Shown: positions 44,401 through 52,613 of the stretch, in pieces
Layout of the letters: every line of letters starts with the position of its first letter
Position numbering within the stretch: the stretch's first letter is position 1
NCBI GenBank assembly: GCA_016717335.1
Contig: JADKFS010000001.1
Coordinates: forward strand, 434,001 to 498,000
Reading direction: 5' to 3'
DNA length: 64,000 nucleotides
Source of the DNA: Candidatus Ribeiella danica
GTDB taxonomy: Bacteria > Chloroflexota > Chloroflexia > Chloroflexales > Roseiflexaceae
Translations under genes and position numbers: made by a program
The notes under the pieces: model-generated
Databases searched by the model: none
What the model was told of the DNA's origin: nothing
What the model saw: the letters and a program-made list of their open reading frames with translations, nothing else

Positions 44401-46551
44401 GCCCCAGCGGATGTCGCGAGCCGCACAGATGGTGGGGCCAAAGCCCCACTGCGGGCCGGAGGACCGCGTCTCTTGCGCGGTGATGACGCCCTGCTGGTAC
44501 GAGAGGTCGGCGTTGTGGGTCGCGCCCATGCCGATGTCGTGCGGGAACATGACCGCCCCGACCATGTGGGCGTTGCCGTGAATGGTATCCTCGCCGTAGA
44601 TCAGCGGGATCTGCAGCGGCGCGGCCATGGTGCGGTACTGCAGCGAATCCACCATGTCGGCCCAGCCCGTCGGCGAGTTGGGCGTCGGGTTGGTGTCGCC
44701 GCCGGACAGGATCGAGCCGAGCCGCCAGGCGCGCAGGTTGTTGTACGAGGAGGTGTTCGTGGTCGTCCCGTTGTTGACGACCGTCAAGAGCGTCTGGTCC
44801 ATCTGCCCGACCTTGTCGAGGAGCGACATGCGCGACATCAGGTCGGCCACGCGCGCCGCGACGGGCAGGCTCTTGTCCAGGTACGGGAAGCCGTGGGCGT
44901 TGATGACGACAGTCGACGGGTCGTTGTTGTTGACCGTGACGCCGGCGCAGCCTACCGTGCAGGCGGCGCTGGTGTTGATCGTCAGTGCCACGGACGGGTT
45001 GGCGTTGGGGAGCGTGACGATCGGAAGCGTCACGACCGTGCCCGACCCGCTGCCCGCCGGGACGACAACCGTGTAGCTGGGAACCGTGTAGTCGGCGCCG
45101 AGCACCGCGGTCGAGGGAAGCACGCGCGTCTCGGTGGCGGTCGCGCCGGCCGCGTGCGAGATAGCCAGCGCGGCGGTGAGGTCGATGCCCGTGCCGCCCA
45201 GGCCCGGCGTGCCGACGGCCGCGATCGTGCGCGTCTCGACGTTTGCGCCGGTGTCGATCGTCATCGAGTCGCCGACGTAGTAGCCCATCACGCTGTTGAC
45301 CTTGACGTTCGTCGCGCCGGCCAGGGCCGAGGGGTCGGTCTGGACGACGGCGGGCGCGCCGACGTGCGGCAGGGTGAGGGCCGCGGTCAGGTCAAGCCCC
45401 GTGCCGGCCGCGCCGGACGTGCCGACGCTGGCGATGGTCGCGGTCTCGAGGTTCGCGCCGGTGTCGATATTGATCGTCTGGCCGACGACAAAGCCGTTGG
45501 CATTGACGACTTTGATGTTGCTGGCGCCCGCGAGGGTCAGGGTCGCGACGGCAATGGTCGCGCCCGAGGTCGCGGCCGCGTGCGCCTTGGCGAGGCCCGC
45601 CGTGAGGGCCAGTATATTGTTGGTCGCCGGCGCGCCGGTCGCGTGAGCCTTGGCGAGGCCCGCGGTAAAGGTGACGCCGCTGCCGGTCGCGCCCGTGGTG
45701 CCGACCGACGCGATCACCGCGCTCTCCTGGTCGGCGCCCGCGCCGACCCAGAGCGTGGCGCCCGCGGCCAGGCCAGAGACGCTACCGACCTTGATGTTCG
45801 TCGCGCCGATCGCGGATGCGGCCGAGAGCGTCGTCGCGTTTCCGCCGGCGCCTACCGCCGCGACCGTCACGGATTCCAGGTTCGCGCCGGTGTCGACGTT
45901 GATCGTCTGCCCGGCGGCGAAGTTCGCGATGCTGGCAACTCGAATATTCGTGCTGCCGGCCGCGGTCGCGGCGGCGTACACAGCGCCCGAGCTGTGCGCC
46001 TTGTCGAGGGCGGGCGTAACCGTGATGCCGGTGCCGCCCGAGCCCGTGGTCCCGACCGTCACGATCGTGCGCGTCTCGAGGTTTGCGCCGGTGTCGATGT
46101 TAATCGCCTGACCGACGAAGAAGTTTGTGACGCTGGATACCCTGACGTTGGTGGCGCCAATCGCGGATGCGGCCGACAGCGTGCCGCTGCCCTGCGCCAG
46201 CGTGGTGTTCCCGCCGGCGATGGTGCTGCTCCCGCCCGCCAGCGTGGTGTTCACCCCGGTGAGGCCGCCCGGCGCGGCGCCAACCTGCAGCAATCCGCCG
46301 GTTGCGATCGTCAATGTGATATCTTGTTCGAGGCCAGTCGTCGGCGTCCCCGCATACGTCATCCTGTAGCCTACGTACGCAGTGTCGCCGTTGTTGACCA
46401 GGTACACCGGTTGGGTGGGCGCGATTGTGATCGTCTGCGCCGCGTAGGCCGTGCCCGGCACGACGCCCACGGTCAGCGTCAACAGTATTGCCAGGGTTGC
46501 GAGAATACTCAGCGCGCGAGCCTGGCGCGAGGGGTGGTGTCCGGTACGCAT
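41467..46551 (-). CDS. Secreted GH3 beta-glucosidase with N-terminal tandem repeats
   Basis: 1694 residues. The signal peptide ends near residue 37 (AYA). Residues about 115-480 hold at least five degenerate repeats of roughly 60-65 residues with the pattern GATNxxVxSVxxFxxGQxIxIDTGANxET. The GH3 domain starts near residue 560: SLLDKVGQMDQ, IYGEDTIHGNAHMVGAVMFPH, KHFAGDGATQNGTN, and the nucleophile in FLISDYNAID. This set is closest to exo-beta-glucanases/beta-glucosidases of the ExoP/BglX kind. The GH3 C-terminal domain ends near GWGLRTG. A helical segment (RGRIEQTRDSLAGSGG to HPGVAVALLAKATG) and an Ig-like part lead to the shared C-terminal module. No Fn3-like domain is seen, unlike the other two GH3 proteins. 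Confidence 0.9.
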   Translation of the reverse strand: MRTGHHPSRQARALSILATLAILLTLTVGVVPGTAYAAQTITIAPTQPVYLVNNGDTAYVGYRMTYAGTPTTGLEQDITLTIATGGLLQVGAAPGGLTGVNTTLAGGSSTIAGGNTTLAQGSGTLSAASAIGATNVRVSSVTNFFVGQAINIDTGANLETRTIVTVGTTGSGGTGITVTPALDKAHSSGAVYAAATAAGSTNIRVASIANFAAGQTINVDTGANLESVTVAAVGAGGNATTLSAASAIGATNIKVGSVSGLAAGATLWVGAGADQESAVIASVGTTGATGSGVTFTAGLAKAHATGAPATNNILALTAGLAKAHAAATSGATIAVATLTLAGASNIKVVNANGFVVGQTINIDTGANLETATIASVGTSGAAGTGLDLTAALTLPHVGAPAVVQTDPSALAGATNVKVNSVMGYYVGDSMTIDTGANVETRTIAAVGTPGLGGTGIDLTAALAISHAAGATATETRVLPSTAVLGADYTVPSYTVVVPAGSGSGTVVTLPIVTLPNANPSVALTINTSAACTVGCAGVTVNNNDPSTVVINAHGFPYLDKSLPVAARVADLMSRMSLLDKVGQMDQTLLTVVNNGTTTNTSSYNNLRAWRLGSILSGGDTNPTPNSPTGWADMVDSLQYRTMAAPLQIPLIYGEDTIHGNAHMVGAVMFPHDIGMGATHNADLSYQQGVITAQETRSSGPQWGFGPTICAARDIRWGRTYECFSEDPALVNLMEPIIDGYQGSNPLDKSGMHMLASAKHFAGDGATQNGTNTGVDVMSSAEFERVALSPYIPAVQKYHTGTIMPSYSSTQLDGATTSIKMSANADLMTGWLKNTIGFDGFLISDYNAIDQIPVPSPNPLPSPINQSYAYQTMISFNAGMDMVMAPGNPAFKNFINYLVTLVNMGYVPQSRIDDAVNRILVQKFELGMFEQPFTDRSTQNQIYSAEHRAVARQAAAESQVLLKNANNILPLSKTAKIYLAGSNADSIINQAGGWSISWQSIPTNNVADVAPFFTTMRQALQNVVGTGNVTYSTTASPAPAAGAYDVGVVVVGETAYAEGSGDVPGSKTDAPTTADATAINNVCGVMPCIILSMAGRPFMLTDAQFNQAQAVVATWLPGSEGQGVADVLFGDLSFTGRLPMTWPRTMAQEPINVGDATYDPRYPFGWGLRTGSTRGRIEQTRDSLAGSGGDAHVQAAVGFLNMLLAADVWNLNGSVRVPGQTLQLLAKAAGELAGTDAETFVQTDGVVAAALEVAQAAVLRAGGPAAATSALIANADHEMLIGHPGVAVALLAKATGIALAPEVSNNLAAQTVQYSDYVQPVTIVANDGAGEPGLSASTQWSLDGGAFQDGLPSWLTLTPAPCTGDAIWSACSWTLAGTGAMSLNSGSYVVRTTVSDGKDTSTTTVSIVAKPEDARASYAGQQYVSTSGVNSSSASVNLVAGIQDITAVTGDVAYDANPGDIRTATVTFVNRDAGNAVLCSAGAIQLVSPADAKTGTASCSWTASISSADSVTYRVGVVVAGNYTGQADDTLVTVSKPLPGSIGGGGNLVNQASAGSKAGGAGLKTNFGFNVKTTKSGANFQGNVNVIVRSGGRIYQIKSNAISSLVTKVGTPTTAGTASFSGKAGITDITNPAAPVAVDGNASLQVGLTDRGEPGANDSIAITLWDKSGKLWFSSNWSGAKTVEQTLGGGNLAIR

Positions 46552-46620
46552 TGGAGTTCATCCTTCCGCGGCTGCACCCTTGCAAGCCGTCTGCGGGACT
46601 TCTGAGTACAAACCTGATCC

Positions 46621-46667
46621 CCTGGGGAGGCCTGGCGGAGCCGAAGGCTCCGCCAGGCCTCCCCAGG
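46621..46667 (-). terminator. 22-pair perfect hairpin after the third GH3 gene
   Basis: The stem CCTGGGGAGGCCTGGCGGAG-CC (46621-46642) is fully complementary to 46646-46667 with loop GAA. It sits between the stop of one GH3 gene and the start of the next. Confidence 0.55.
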
Positions 46668-46728
46668 GGTTGGGTGCGCGCGCGGGGTGCGGATGAGCCG
46701 CCGCCCCGCGCGTGGTCTGGGTTGGTCG

Positions 46729-49700
46729 CTAGCGGATAGCCAGGTTGCCGCCGCCGAGGGTCTGCTCGACGGTCTTGGCGCCGCTCCAATTGCTGGAGAA
46801 CCAGAGCTTGCCGCTCTTGTCCCACAGCGTGATCGCGATCGAGTCATTCGATCCGGGCTCACCCTTGTCGGTCAGCCCGACCTGCAGCGTGGCGTTGCCG
46901 TCCACCGCCACCGGCAGCGCCGGGTTGGTGATGTCGGTGATGCCGGCCTTGCCGCTGAAGCTGGCGGTCCCGGCGGTCGTCGGCGTGCCGACCTTGGTCA
47001 CCAGCGAGCTGATCGCGTTGCTCTTGATCTGGTAGGTGTGTCCGCCGTTGCGGACGATCACGTTGACGTTGCCCTGGAAATTCGCGCCGCTCTTGGTGGT
47101 CTTGACGTTGAAGCCGAAGTTGGTCTTCAGCCCGGCGCCGCCGGCCTTGGAGCCGGCCGAGGCCTGGTTGACCAGGTGCCCACCGCCGCCGATCGAGCCG
47201 GGCAGCGGCTTGGAGACCGTCACGAGCGTGTCGTCGTCCGAGGCGTCGCGGAGGTAGTTGCCGCCGACGACGATGCCGACGGTGTACTGGACACTATCCG
47301 CGCTGCCGATGTTGGCGGTCCAGCTGCAGCTGGCCGTGCCGCTGGTGGCGTCGGCCGGGCTGACGAGCTGGATCGCGCCGGCGCTGCACAGCGTCGCGCC
47401 CCCTTCGCGGTTGACGAATTTCACCGTCGCGGTGCGGATGTCGCCGGGGAAGCCGTCGACGATGTCGTGGATGCTCGCGACCAGGTTGACGTTCGCGCTG
47501 CTGCTGTTGACGCCGCTGGTCGAGACATACTGCTGGCCGGCGTAGCTTGCGCTGGCGTCTTCCTGCGTCACCGTCAGGGCGAGCGGGCCGACGCTGCTGT
47601 CGGCGAACAGCACGCCGCTGCTGGTGAACGTGGCGCTCAGGCTGTGGGCGCCGACGTTCTTGAGGATGCCCGCCGAGGTCGCCACGCCATCTGCGTCCAC
47701 CGGCGCCGATCCGATCGAGACGCCGTCGACGAAGAACTCGACCGAGCCGCTCACCTTCGTGCCGTCCACGCTGGCCGGGCTGATGGTCGCCTTGACCGAG
47801 TCGCTATACTGGACGCTCGCCGGCAGGGCGATGCTCGTCATGGAGCCCGCCAGCCGGATGTCGCGCGAGGATGAGCCGACCGAGATTGGCCGATCGCCGA
47901 GCGCCAGCTTCCAGTTATGGGTCGTCACGTCCCAGTAGGAGAGCTCGCGCGCGCCGACGTGCAGCGTGAGCGACTTGGTCTCGCCCGAGTTCAGGCTGAC
48001 GCGATCGAACCCGGCCAGCGCCCGGACCGCCATCGGGACCGGGGCGTTGCTGGGCGCGCCGACGTACACTTGCGGCACCTCGTCGCCCGCGACCGCGCCG
48101 GTGTTGGTGAGCTTGAAGCTGACGTCCAGCCCGTCGCCCGCCAGCGCGACCTTCAGGTCGGAGTAGCCGAAGGTGGTGTAGGACAGGCCGTGGCCGAACG
48201 GGAACAGCGGGGCGTAGCCGTTCTTGTCGAACCAGCGGTAGCCCACGAAGATGCCGTTGCCCTGGATGCCGGCGAACGGCTGGTCGCTGAAGTTGATCGT
48301 CCGGTAGTTGTGCAGGTTGGTGCTGTTGAAGCCGGTCGTGTAGATGCCCGGGTACATCGGGCACTGGCCGGGGTTGCCCGGAAGCGCGCCGCTGGCCGTG
48401 CCGTAGTTGGCGGTATTGTTCTCACAGGCCGCCAGCTGGGTGTCCTGCGGGAAGCGCTGCCCGACCGGGGCGCTGCCGTCGTAGAAGGTCTCGGGCAGCT
48501 TGCCGCCGGGGTTGACGTTGCCCAGCAGCACGTTCGCCGTCGCCGGGCCGCCCATCTGGCCGGGGTACCACATCTCGAGGATGGACTTGGCGCTGCCGGC
48601 CCAGGGCATGAACACCGAGTCGCCGGTGTTGAGCAGAACCGCGGTGTTCGGGTTGGCCGCAACCACCGCGCTGACGACGTCGTTCTGGTAGCCTGTCAGG
48701 GCCAGGCCGTTGGCGATCGCGTTGCCGCCGCGATCGCTGCCCTCGGAACCCTCGTCCCACACAAAGTCGACGACCTTGTTGGCCGAGCTCGCCGCAGCCG
48801 CTGCTACCGCGATCTGGTCAGCCTGGTTGGTGGTCGGCACCCAGCGGAACTGGACCCGCACCGGCTTGGTGGCGCCGGCGTACACGCGCAGGTCGAGGTG
48901 AACCTGCTGGCCGGCAGCGAGCGTCACGTTGTAGTTGGGGCGCTGCCCATCCTGGAACTCCGCAGCGTGGGTCTTGTTCGCCACGGTCTGGGTCGCGTAG
49001 CTGCTGGTCATCGAGGCCGGGAAGTAGTTGGGGTAGGCGCCCTGGTTGAACCGGCGCTGCGTGGTTGTCAGGCCGTCGGTGAACAGCTGCGCCGCGGACT
49101 GGTTGGCGACGAAGATCCTCAGCGAGTAGCTGCCCGCGGCAGGCGCGGTCAGGGTGCCCGTCCAGCGCCAGGCGGTGCTGGCCGGCAGGCCGTTGCTGCC
49201 GACATAGTTGACCGTCGCGTCGAGCTGGTCCGCCGCGGCGTCAGCGCCGGTGTAGAGCACCGGCTGCGCCCCGGAGGCCGGCTGCGTTGTGATGATCTGC
49301 TGGCGCAGCAGGCCGGGCTGGTTCGCGAAGGCCGCGTCCTCGGCGCGCAGCGTCCAGTTTGCGTACGGGGCGGCCGTATCCGGTGCCATGAGCACCGACG
49401 ACGGAACGATCGGGCCGTCGATGTCATAGCCGGGCACGTAGCTGATCTTGACGTCGTCGCCGCACTTGGCCTTGGCCGCGGCGACCAGCGCGTCGTAGGA
49501 GGACGGCACCGTGTCGAACGGGACGACGTGGGCGCTGCCGCCGCCGCCGGTGTAGGTCGAGATCGCGGTCGGGCCCATGAGCACCACGCCATTACCGGTC
49601 GTCAGGTCCTCACAGGTCAGCGGCAGCACGTTGCCGTCGTTCTTGAGCAGCGTCGCACTCTTTTCCGCGATCTGCTGCGCCGCCGCGAACATCTCCGGCT

Positions 49701-50907
49701 GGATGACCTGGAGATCGGATCGCTGCGGAACGTAGGGGGTGCATCCCGACGGCGTGGTGCTGGGGTTGCAGCCGGCGCCCTGCGCGCCGTACGGCGTGCC
49801 TTCCAGCAGGCCGGCGTTGTTCATCTCGAACAGGATGCGGTACACGGCGTTGTCGAGCGCCGCCTTCCACTGCGCGGCGGTGTAGGCCGTCTGGGCCGGC
49901 ATGTCGTTGGTCCTGGCGACCGTATTCGTGCCATTGGCCACGCCATTGACCACCGGGGTGCCCAGGTTGCCGCTGCCGGACTGCTCCATGTCCAGGCCGT
50001 GGATCAGGTCCTGCGGGGTGTGGGTGGCGCCCCAGTCGGACGTGATGAAGCCCTTGAAGCCGAACAGGCCCTTGATGATCCCGTTCTGCACCTCGTCATT
50101 GCCGCAGGCGTACACGTCCGCGATGCGGTTGTACGAGCACATGGCCGCGCCCGCGCCGGCCTTGACGCTCTTCTCAAACGGCTGGAGCTGGACCTCGTGC
50201 TGCGTCCGCTCGTCGATCAGCACGCTGGTCGAGCTGCGGCCGTTCTCGAAGTCATTGTCGACGTAGTGCTTGATCATGGCGATCAGGCCCTGGTCCTGCG
50301 AGCCCTTGACGAGCTGTGCGCCAAACTCGCCGGACATATACGGGTCCTCGCCGAGCGTCTCGAAGTTGCGGCCGGCGGTGGGAACGCTGACGATGTTCAT
50401 CATCGGCGCGAGCCAGACGTCCTGGTTCAGGGAGCGCTGCTCTTTGCCCACTTTCGAGCCGAACAGGTAGGCCATCTCGCGGTCGAAGGACGCGGTCAGG
50501 CCGATCGGCGCGGGCATGGCCGTCGCCACGTGGCCCAGGCGCGATCCGGCCGGGCCGTCGTCCAGACGCAGCGGCGGGATGCCGAGGCGCGCGACGCCGG
50601 GGATCCAGCCGGCCTGGCCGACGCAGCCCTGGACCCACGCGCCGAGGTTGGTGGCGCCGCAGGTACTGGTATTGTCGGAGCTGCCGTGGATGAAGGTATC
50701 TTCCTCGGCCACAGTCATCTGGCCGATCAGGTCGTGAAGGTTCTGGGCAGACAGGGTGCCGGAGCCCCAGCCGGCCCAGGTATCCGGCGCGGCAGACGTG
50801 CTGCGCGGGCCGAAGGCGGTGCCGGCGAACGGCATCAAGGCCATCATCACGGCGACGAGGATGGTCCCCGCGCGGAGTCGGCGGGTAAGGTGGTGGGTGA
50901 TACGCAT
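46729..50907 (-). CDS. Secreted GH3 beta-glucosidase with PA14, Fn3-like and shared C-terminal module
   Basis: 1392 residues. GGAGGAAG precedes the ATG, and a signal peptide ends near residue 40. GH3 motifs: VARLGIPPLRLDDGPAG, NFETLGEDPYMSG, IKHYVDNDFENGR, and the nucleophile Asp in FITSDWGATH (about residue 290). A PA14-like domain lies around residues 540-690. The GH3 C-terminal domain and the Fn3-like domain (RALAGFDRVSLNSGETKSLT) follow. An Ig-like domain and the shared module (46729 to about 47558) end the protein in frame with GGGNLAIR. It likely cleaves terminal beta-glucosyl residues from oligosaccharides. Its upstream region has no clear promoter. It is the first gene of the minus-strand hydrolase cluster. 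Confidence 0.92.
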   Translation of the reverse strand: MRITHHLTRRLRAGTILVAVMMALMPFAGTAFGPRSTSAAPDTWAGWGSGTLSAQNLHDLIGQMTVAEEDTFIHGSSDNTSTCGATNLGAWVQGCVGQAGWIPGVARLGIPPLRLDDGPAGSRLGHVATAMPAPIGLTASFDREMAYLFGSKVGKEQRSLNQDVWLAPMMNIVSVPTAGRNFETLGEDPYMSGEFGAQLVKGSQDQGLIAMIKHYVDNDFENGRSSTSVLIDERTQHEVQLQPFEKSVKAGAGAAMCSYNRIADVYACGNDEVQNGIIKGLFGFKGFITSDWGATHTPQDLIHGLDMEQSGSGNLGTPVVNGVANGTNTVARTNDMPAQTAYTAAQWKAALDNAVYRILFEMNNAGLLEGTPYGAQGAGCNPSTTPSGCTPYVPQRSDLQVIQPEMFAAAQQIAEKSATLLKNDGNVLPLTCEDLTTGNGVVLMGPTAISTYTGGGGSAHVVPFDTVPSSYDALVAAAKAKCGDDVKISYVPGYDIDGPIVPSSVLMAPDTAAPYANWTLRAEDAAFANQPGLLRQQIITTQPASGAQPVLYTGADAAADQLDATVNYVGSNGLPASTAWRWTGTLTAPAAGSYSLRIFVANQSAAQLFTDGLTTTQRRFNQGAYPNYFPASMTSSYATQTVANKTHAAEFQDGQRPNYNVTLAAGQQVHLDLRVYAGATKPVRVQFRWVPTTNQADQIAVAAAAASSANKVVDFVWDEGSEGSDRGGNAIANGLALTGYQNDVVSAVVAANPNTAVLLNTGDSVFMPWAGSAKSILEMWYPGQMGGPATANVLLGNVNPGGKLPETFYDGSAPVGQRFPQDTQLAACENNTANYGTASGALPGNPGQCPMYPGIYTTGFNSTNLHNYRTINFSDQPFAGIQGNGIFVGYRWFDKNGYAPLFPFGHGLSYTTFGYSDLKVALAGDGLDVSFKLTNTGAVAGDEVPQVYVGAPSNAPVPMAVRALAGFDRVSLNSGETKSLTLHVGARELSYWDVTTHNWKLALGDRPISVGSSSRDIRLAGSMTSIALPASVQYSDSVKATISPASVDGTKVSGSVEFFVDGVSIGSAPVDADGVATSAGILKNVGAHSLSATFTSSGVLFADSSVGPLALTVTQEDASASYAGQQYVSTSGVNSSSANVNLVASIHDIVDGFPGDIRTATVKFVNREGGATLCSAGAIQLVSPADATSGTASCSWTANIGSADSVQYTVGIVVGGNYLRDASDDDTLVTVSKPLPGSIGGGGHLVNQASAGSKAGGAGLKTNFGFNVKTTKSGANFQGNVNVIVRNGGHTYQIKSNAISSLVTKVGTPTTAGTASFSGKAGITDITNPALPVAVDGNATLQVGLTDKGEPGSNDSIAITLWDKSGKLWFSSNWSGAKTVEQTLGGGNLAIR

Positions 50908-51486
50908 TGGAGTTCTTCCTCCTGCGGCTACTACCTGGTAGCCGCGATGGTATAACGGGACACGTCGATCGATTGCGACTGTCGTGGTTTTCTACGCGCT
51001 CAAGCTGCTGCTTCGGCCATTACGCTCCTTTCACGGGCGGCGCGATGTTCTGAGATGGCGGTTTTCATCCGAGCCGGACTCGCTGAGTCGCGGGCATATC
51101 AAAGCGGGCGATGACGACGCAGAGCGCCGCCTCGCCACAAGCACCCAGGCTTCTTCACGCTCACTCGTAGCTGCGCGAATACCCAAGAGGCCCAGAATAT
51201 GCTGCGGGCAGGCCCGGAAACCAATATCATCTTACGAGAGAGGGCGGCACAAGATCAACCCCTGCCCCCCCTCACTTGTATGGAAGCTTTCCCGCAGGCC
51301 GCGGCGGGTTTTCCCTCTGGGTTGGCGTCCGCCCGATCGCCTCCCGCCCTCATCACAGGACACACCCCTCCCCAGGAAGGGGAGGGGACAGGGGTGGGGC
51401 CATCTACCGCAGTGCAATGCGCAAAAACAAAAACCTGCCCCCTCTCCCGGGCCGGGAGAGGGGGCAGGGGGTGAGGGTAAGAAAAC
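50908..51486. other. Non-coding stretch with hairpin repeats
   Basis: No supported gene. It contains copies of a dispersed hairpin: CCCCTCCCCAGGAAGGGGAG near 51366 and TGCCCCCTCTCCCGGG / CCGGGAGAGGGGGCA at about 51438-51468. The second lies 20 bases after the response-regulator stop (minus strand) and may act as its terminator. Related hairpins are at 52363 and 61628. Confidence 0.5.
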
Positions 51487-52212
51487 CTACACCAGCACCG
51501 TGTGCGCGTGGCGGCCGCGCTTCGGCTCGCTCGGCGGCGCCGTGGTCACCAGCGGGCGCGCGCTGTCGGCGCCAAGCAGGTCGGGGTGCTGCGCCAGGTA
51601 GTTGGCCGCCTGGAGCCGGCTCTCGACATGGATCTGGCGGTACAGCTGGCTCAGGTGCTTCTCGATCGTCTTGACGCTCAGGCCGGTCCAGCGCGCGATC
51701 GCGCGGTTGTCCAGCCCTTCGTGCAGGCAGCGCAGGATGTCGCGCTGCCGCGCGCTCAGCCGCGTCTCTTGCGTGCCAGCCACGGCCGGTGCCGCCGAAG
51801 TGTGCACCAGCGTGTCGATCAGCATGCCGCACAGCCAGCGCTGGCCGTCCAGCACGCGCTGCACGGCCAGCCGCAGATCGCCGAGCGGCTGGTCCTTCAG
51901 GTGGTAGCCGCTGACGCCCGCGCCCAGCAGCTCATGGACGTACACAAGGTCGGTGTAGGCGCTGAAGATCAAGATCTTGAGCAGCGGGTAGCGCTCGCGG
52001 ATCTGCCGGACCATCTCGATCGCCTCGAAGCCCGGCATGCAGACGTCGGTGAGCAGCAGGTCGGCCTGGTGCTGCGCCAGCGACGCCCACAGCGCGTCGC
52101 CGTCCCCGACGTCGCCGACGACCTCCAGGTTCGGCAGGTCGCCCAGCACGCTGGCGACCCCCGCGCGCACGATCGGGTGCACATCGGCAATGATGACTCG
52201 CACTCGTTCCAT
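51487..52212 (-). CDS. LuxR/NarL-family response regulator
   Basis: 241 residues. The receiver domain has IIADVHP, the phosphorylatable Asp in LLLTDVCMPGF near residue 56, a Ser in LIFSAYTD and a Lys in YHLKDQP. A linker of about 25 residues joins it to a GerE/LuxR DNA-binding domain: LSARQRDILRCLHEGLDNRA and IARWTGLSVKTIEKHLSQLY. An unusual 40-residue basic tail follows and ends in HAHTVLV. It lies upstream of the hydrolase cluster on the same strand but 580 bases away, so a role in controlling that cluster is an inference. A PAS-GAF histidine kinase is encoded 3.5 kb away and could be its partner. Confidence 0.92.
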   Translation of the reverse strand: MERVRVIIADVHPIVRAGVASVLGDLPNLEVVGDVGDGDALWASLAQHQADLLLTDVCMPGFEAIEMVRQIRERYPLLKILIFSAYTDLVYVHELLGAGVSGYHLKDQPLGDLRLAVQRVLDGQRWLCGMLIDTLVHTSAAPAVAGTQETRLSARQRDILRCLHEGLDNRAIARWTGLSVKTIEKHLSQLYRQIHVESRLQAANYLAQHPDLLGADSARPLVTTAPPSEPKRGRHAHTVLV

Positions 52213-52362
52213 AGCATGATCTCGTTATGTCTATTTGGCGAAGATCGGTCGGTTATCGTAGATTGAAATGCTGGGACGGTAGCTCATTACACCATAGAAT
52301 GGCGCGGCGCTGGTATCACCGGAGTGTTACAAAAGGTGATACACTATTGCCCTCTCCCCCTA

Positions 52363-52390
52363 CCCCGCTCTCCCGGCCGGGAGAGCGGGG
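52363..52390. repeat. 28-bp perfect palindrome
   Basis: CCCCGCTCTCCC-GGCC-GGGAGAGCGGGG, in the 400-base gap between divergent regulators. It belongs to the same hairpin family as those near 51440 and 61628. No gene is supported in the gap. Confidence 0.6.
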
Positions 52391-52540
52391 ATTCTGAGCA
52401 GGTGCCGGTGTGCTCCGGCGCATCACGGCGCCACAAACAAAAAAACACCCCCGAAAGGGGCAGGGTAGCGAGGGCGCTCATCCGCGACCCTGACGGCGCC
52501 CCGCAGGCAATTCTTGAAAAAAAGTAAAAATTCATGTATT

Positions 52541-52569
52541 TTCACCTCGCCTCGCTCCTCATATATATA
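52541..52569 (+). promoter_or_regulatory. Possible promoter of the XRE/NB-ARC/TPR gene
   Basis: TTCACC at 52541 and TATATA at 52564 with a 17-base spacer, in an unusually AT-rich patch about 45 bases before the start codon. Weak match to consensus. Confidence 0.35.
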
Positions 52570-52613
52570 GAGCCCATACATCATCACGACTCACCCCGGT
52601 AGAGAGGCCAACG

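Noticed and set aside
42706..46605. A 1299-codon open frame on the plus strand opposite the second GH3 gene, and similar long ones at 47917-50955 (plus) and 52839-55193 (minus)
   Set aside because: They are antisense to genes with clear domains. Their translations are Arg/Gly/Val/Asp-rich with no recognisable motif, as expected from high-GC codon bias.
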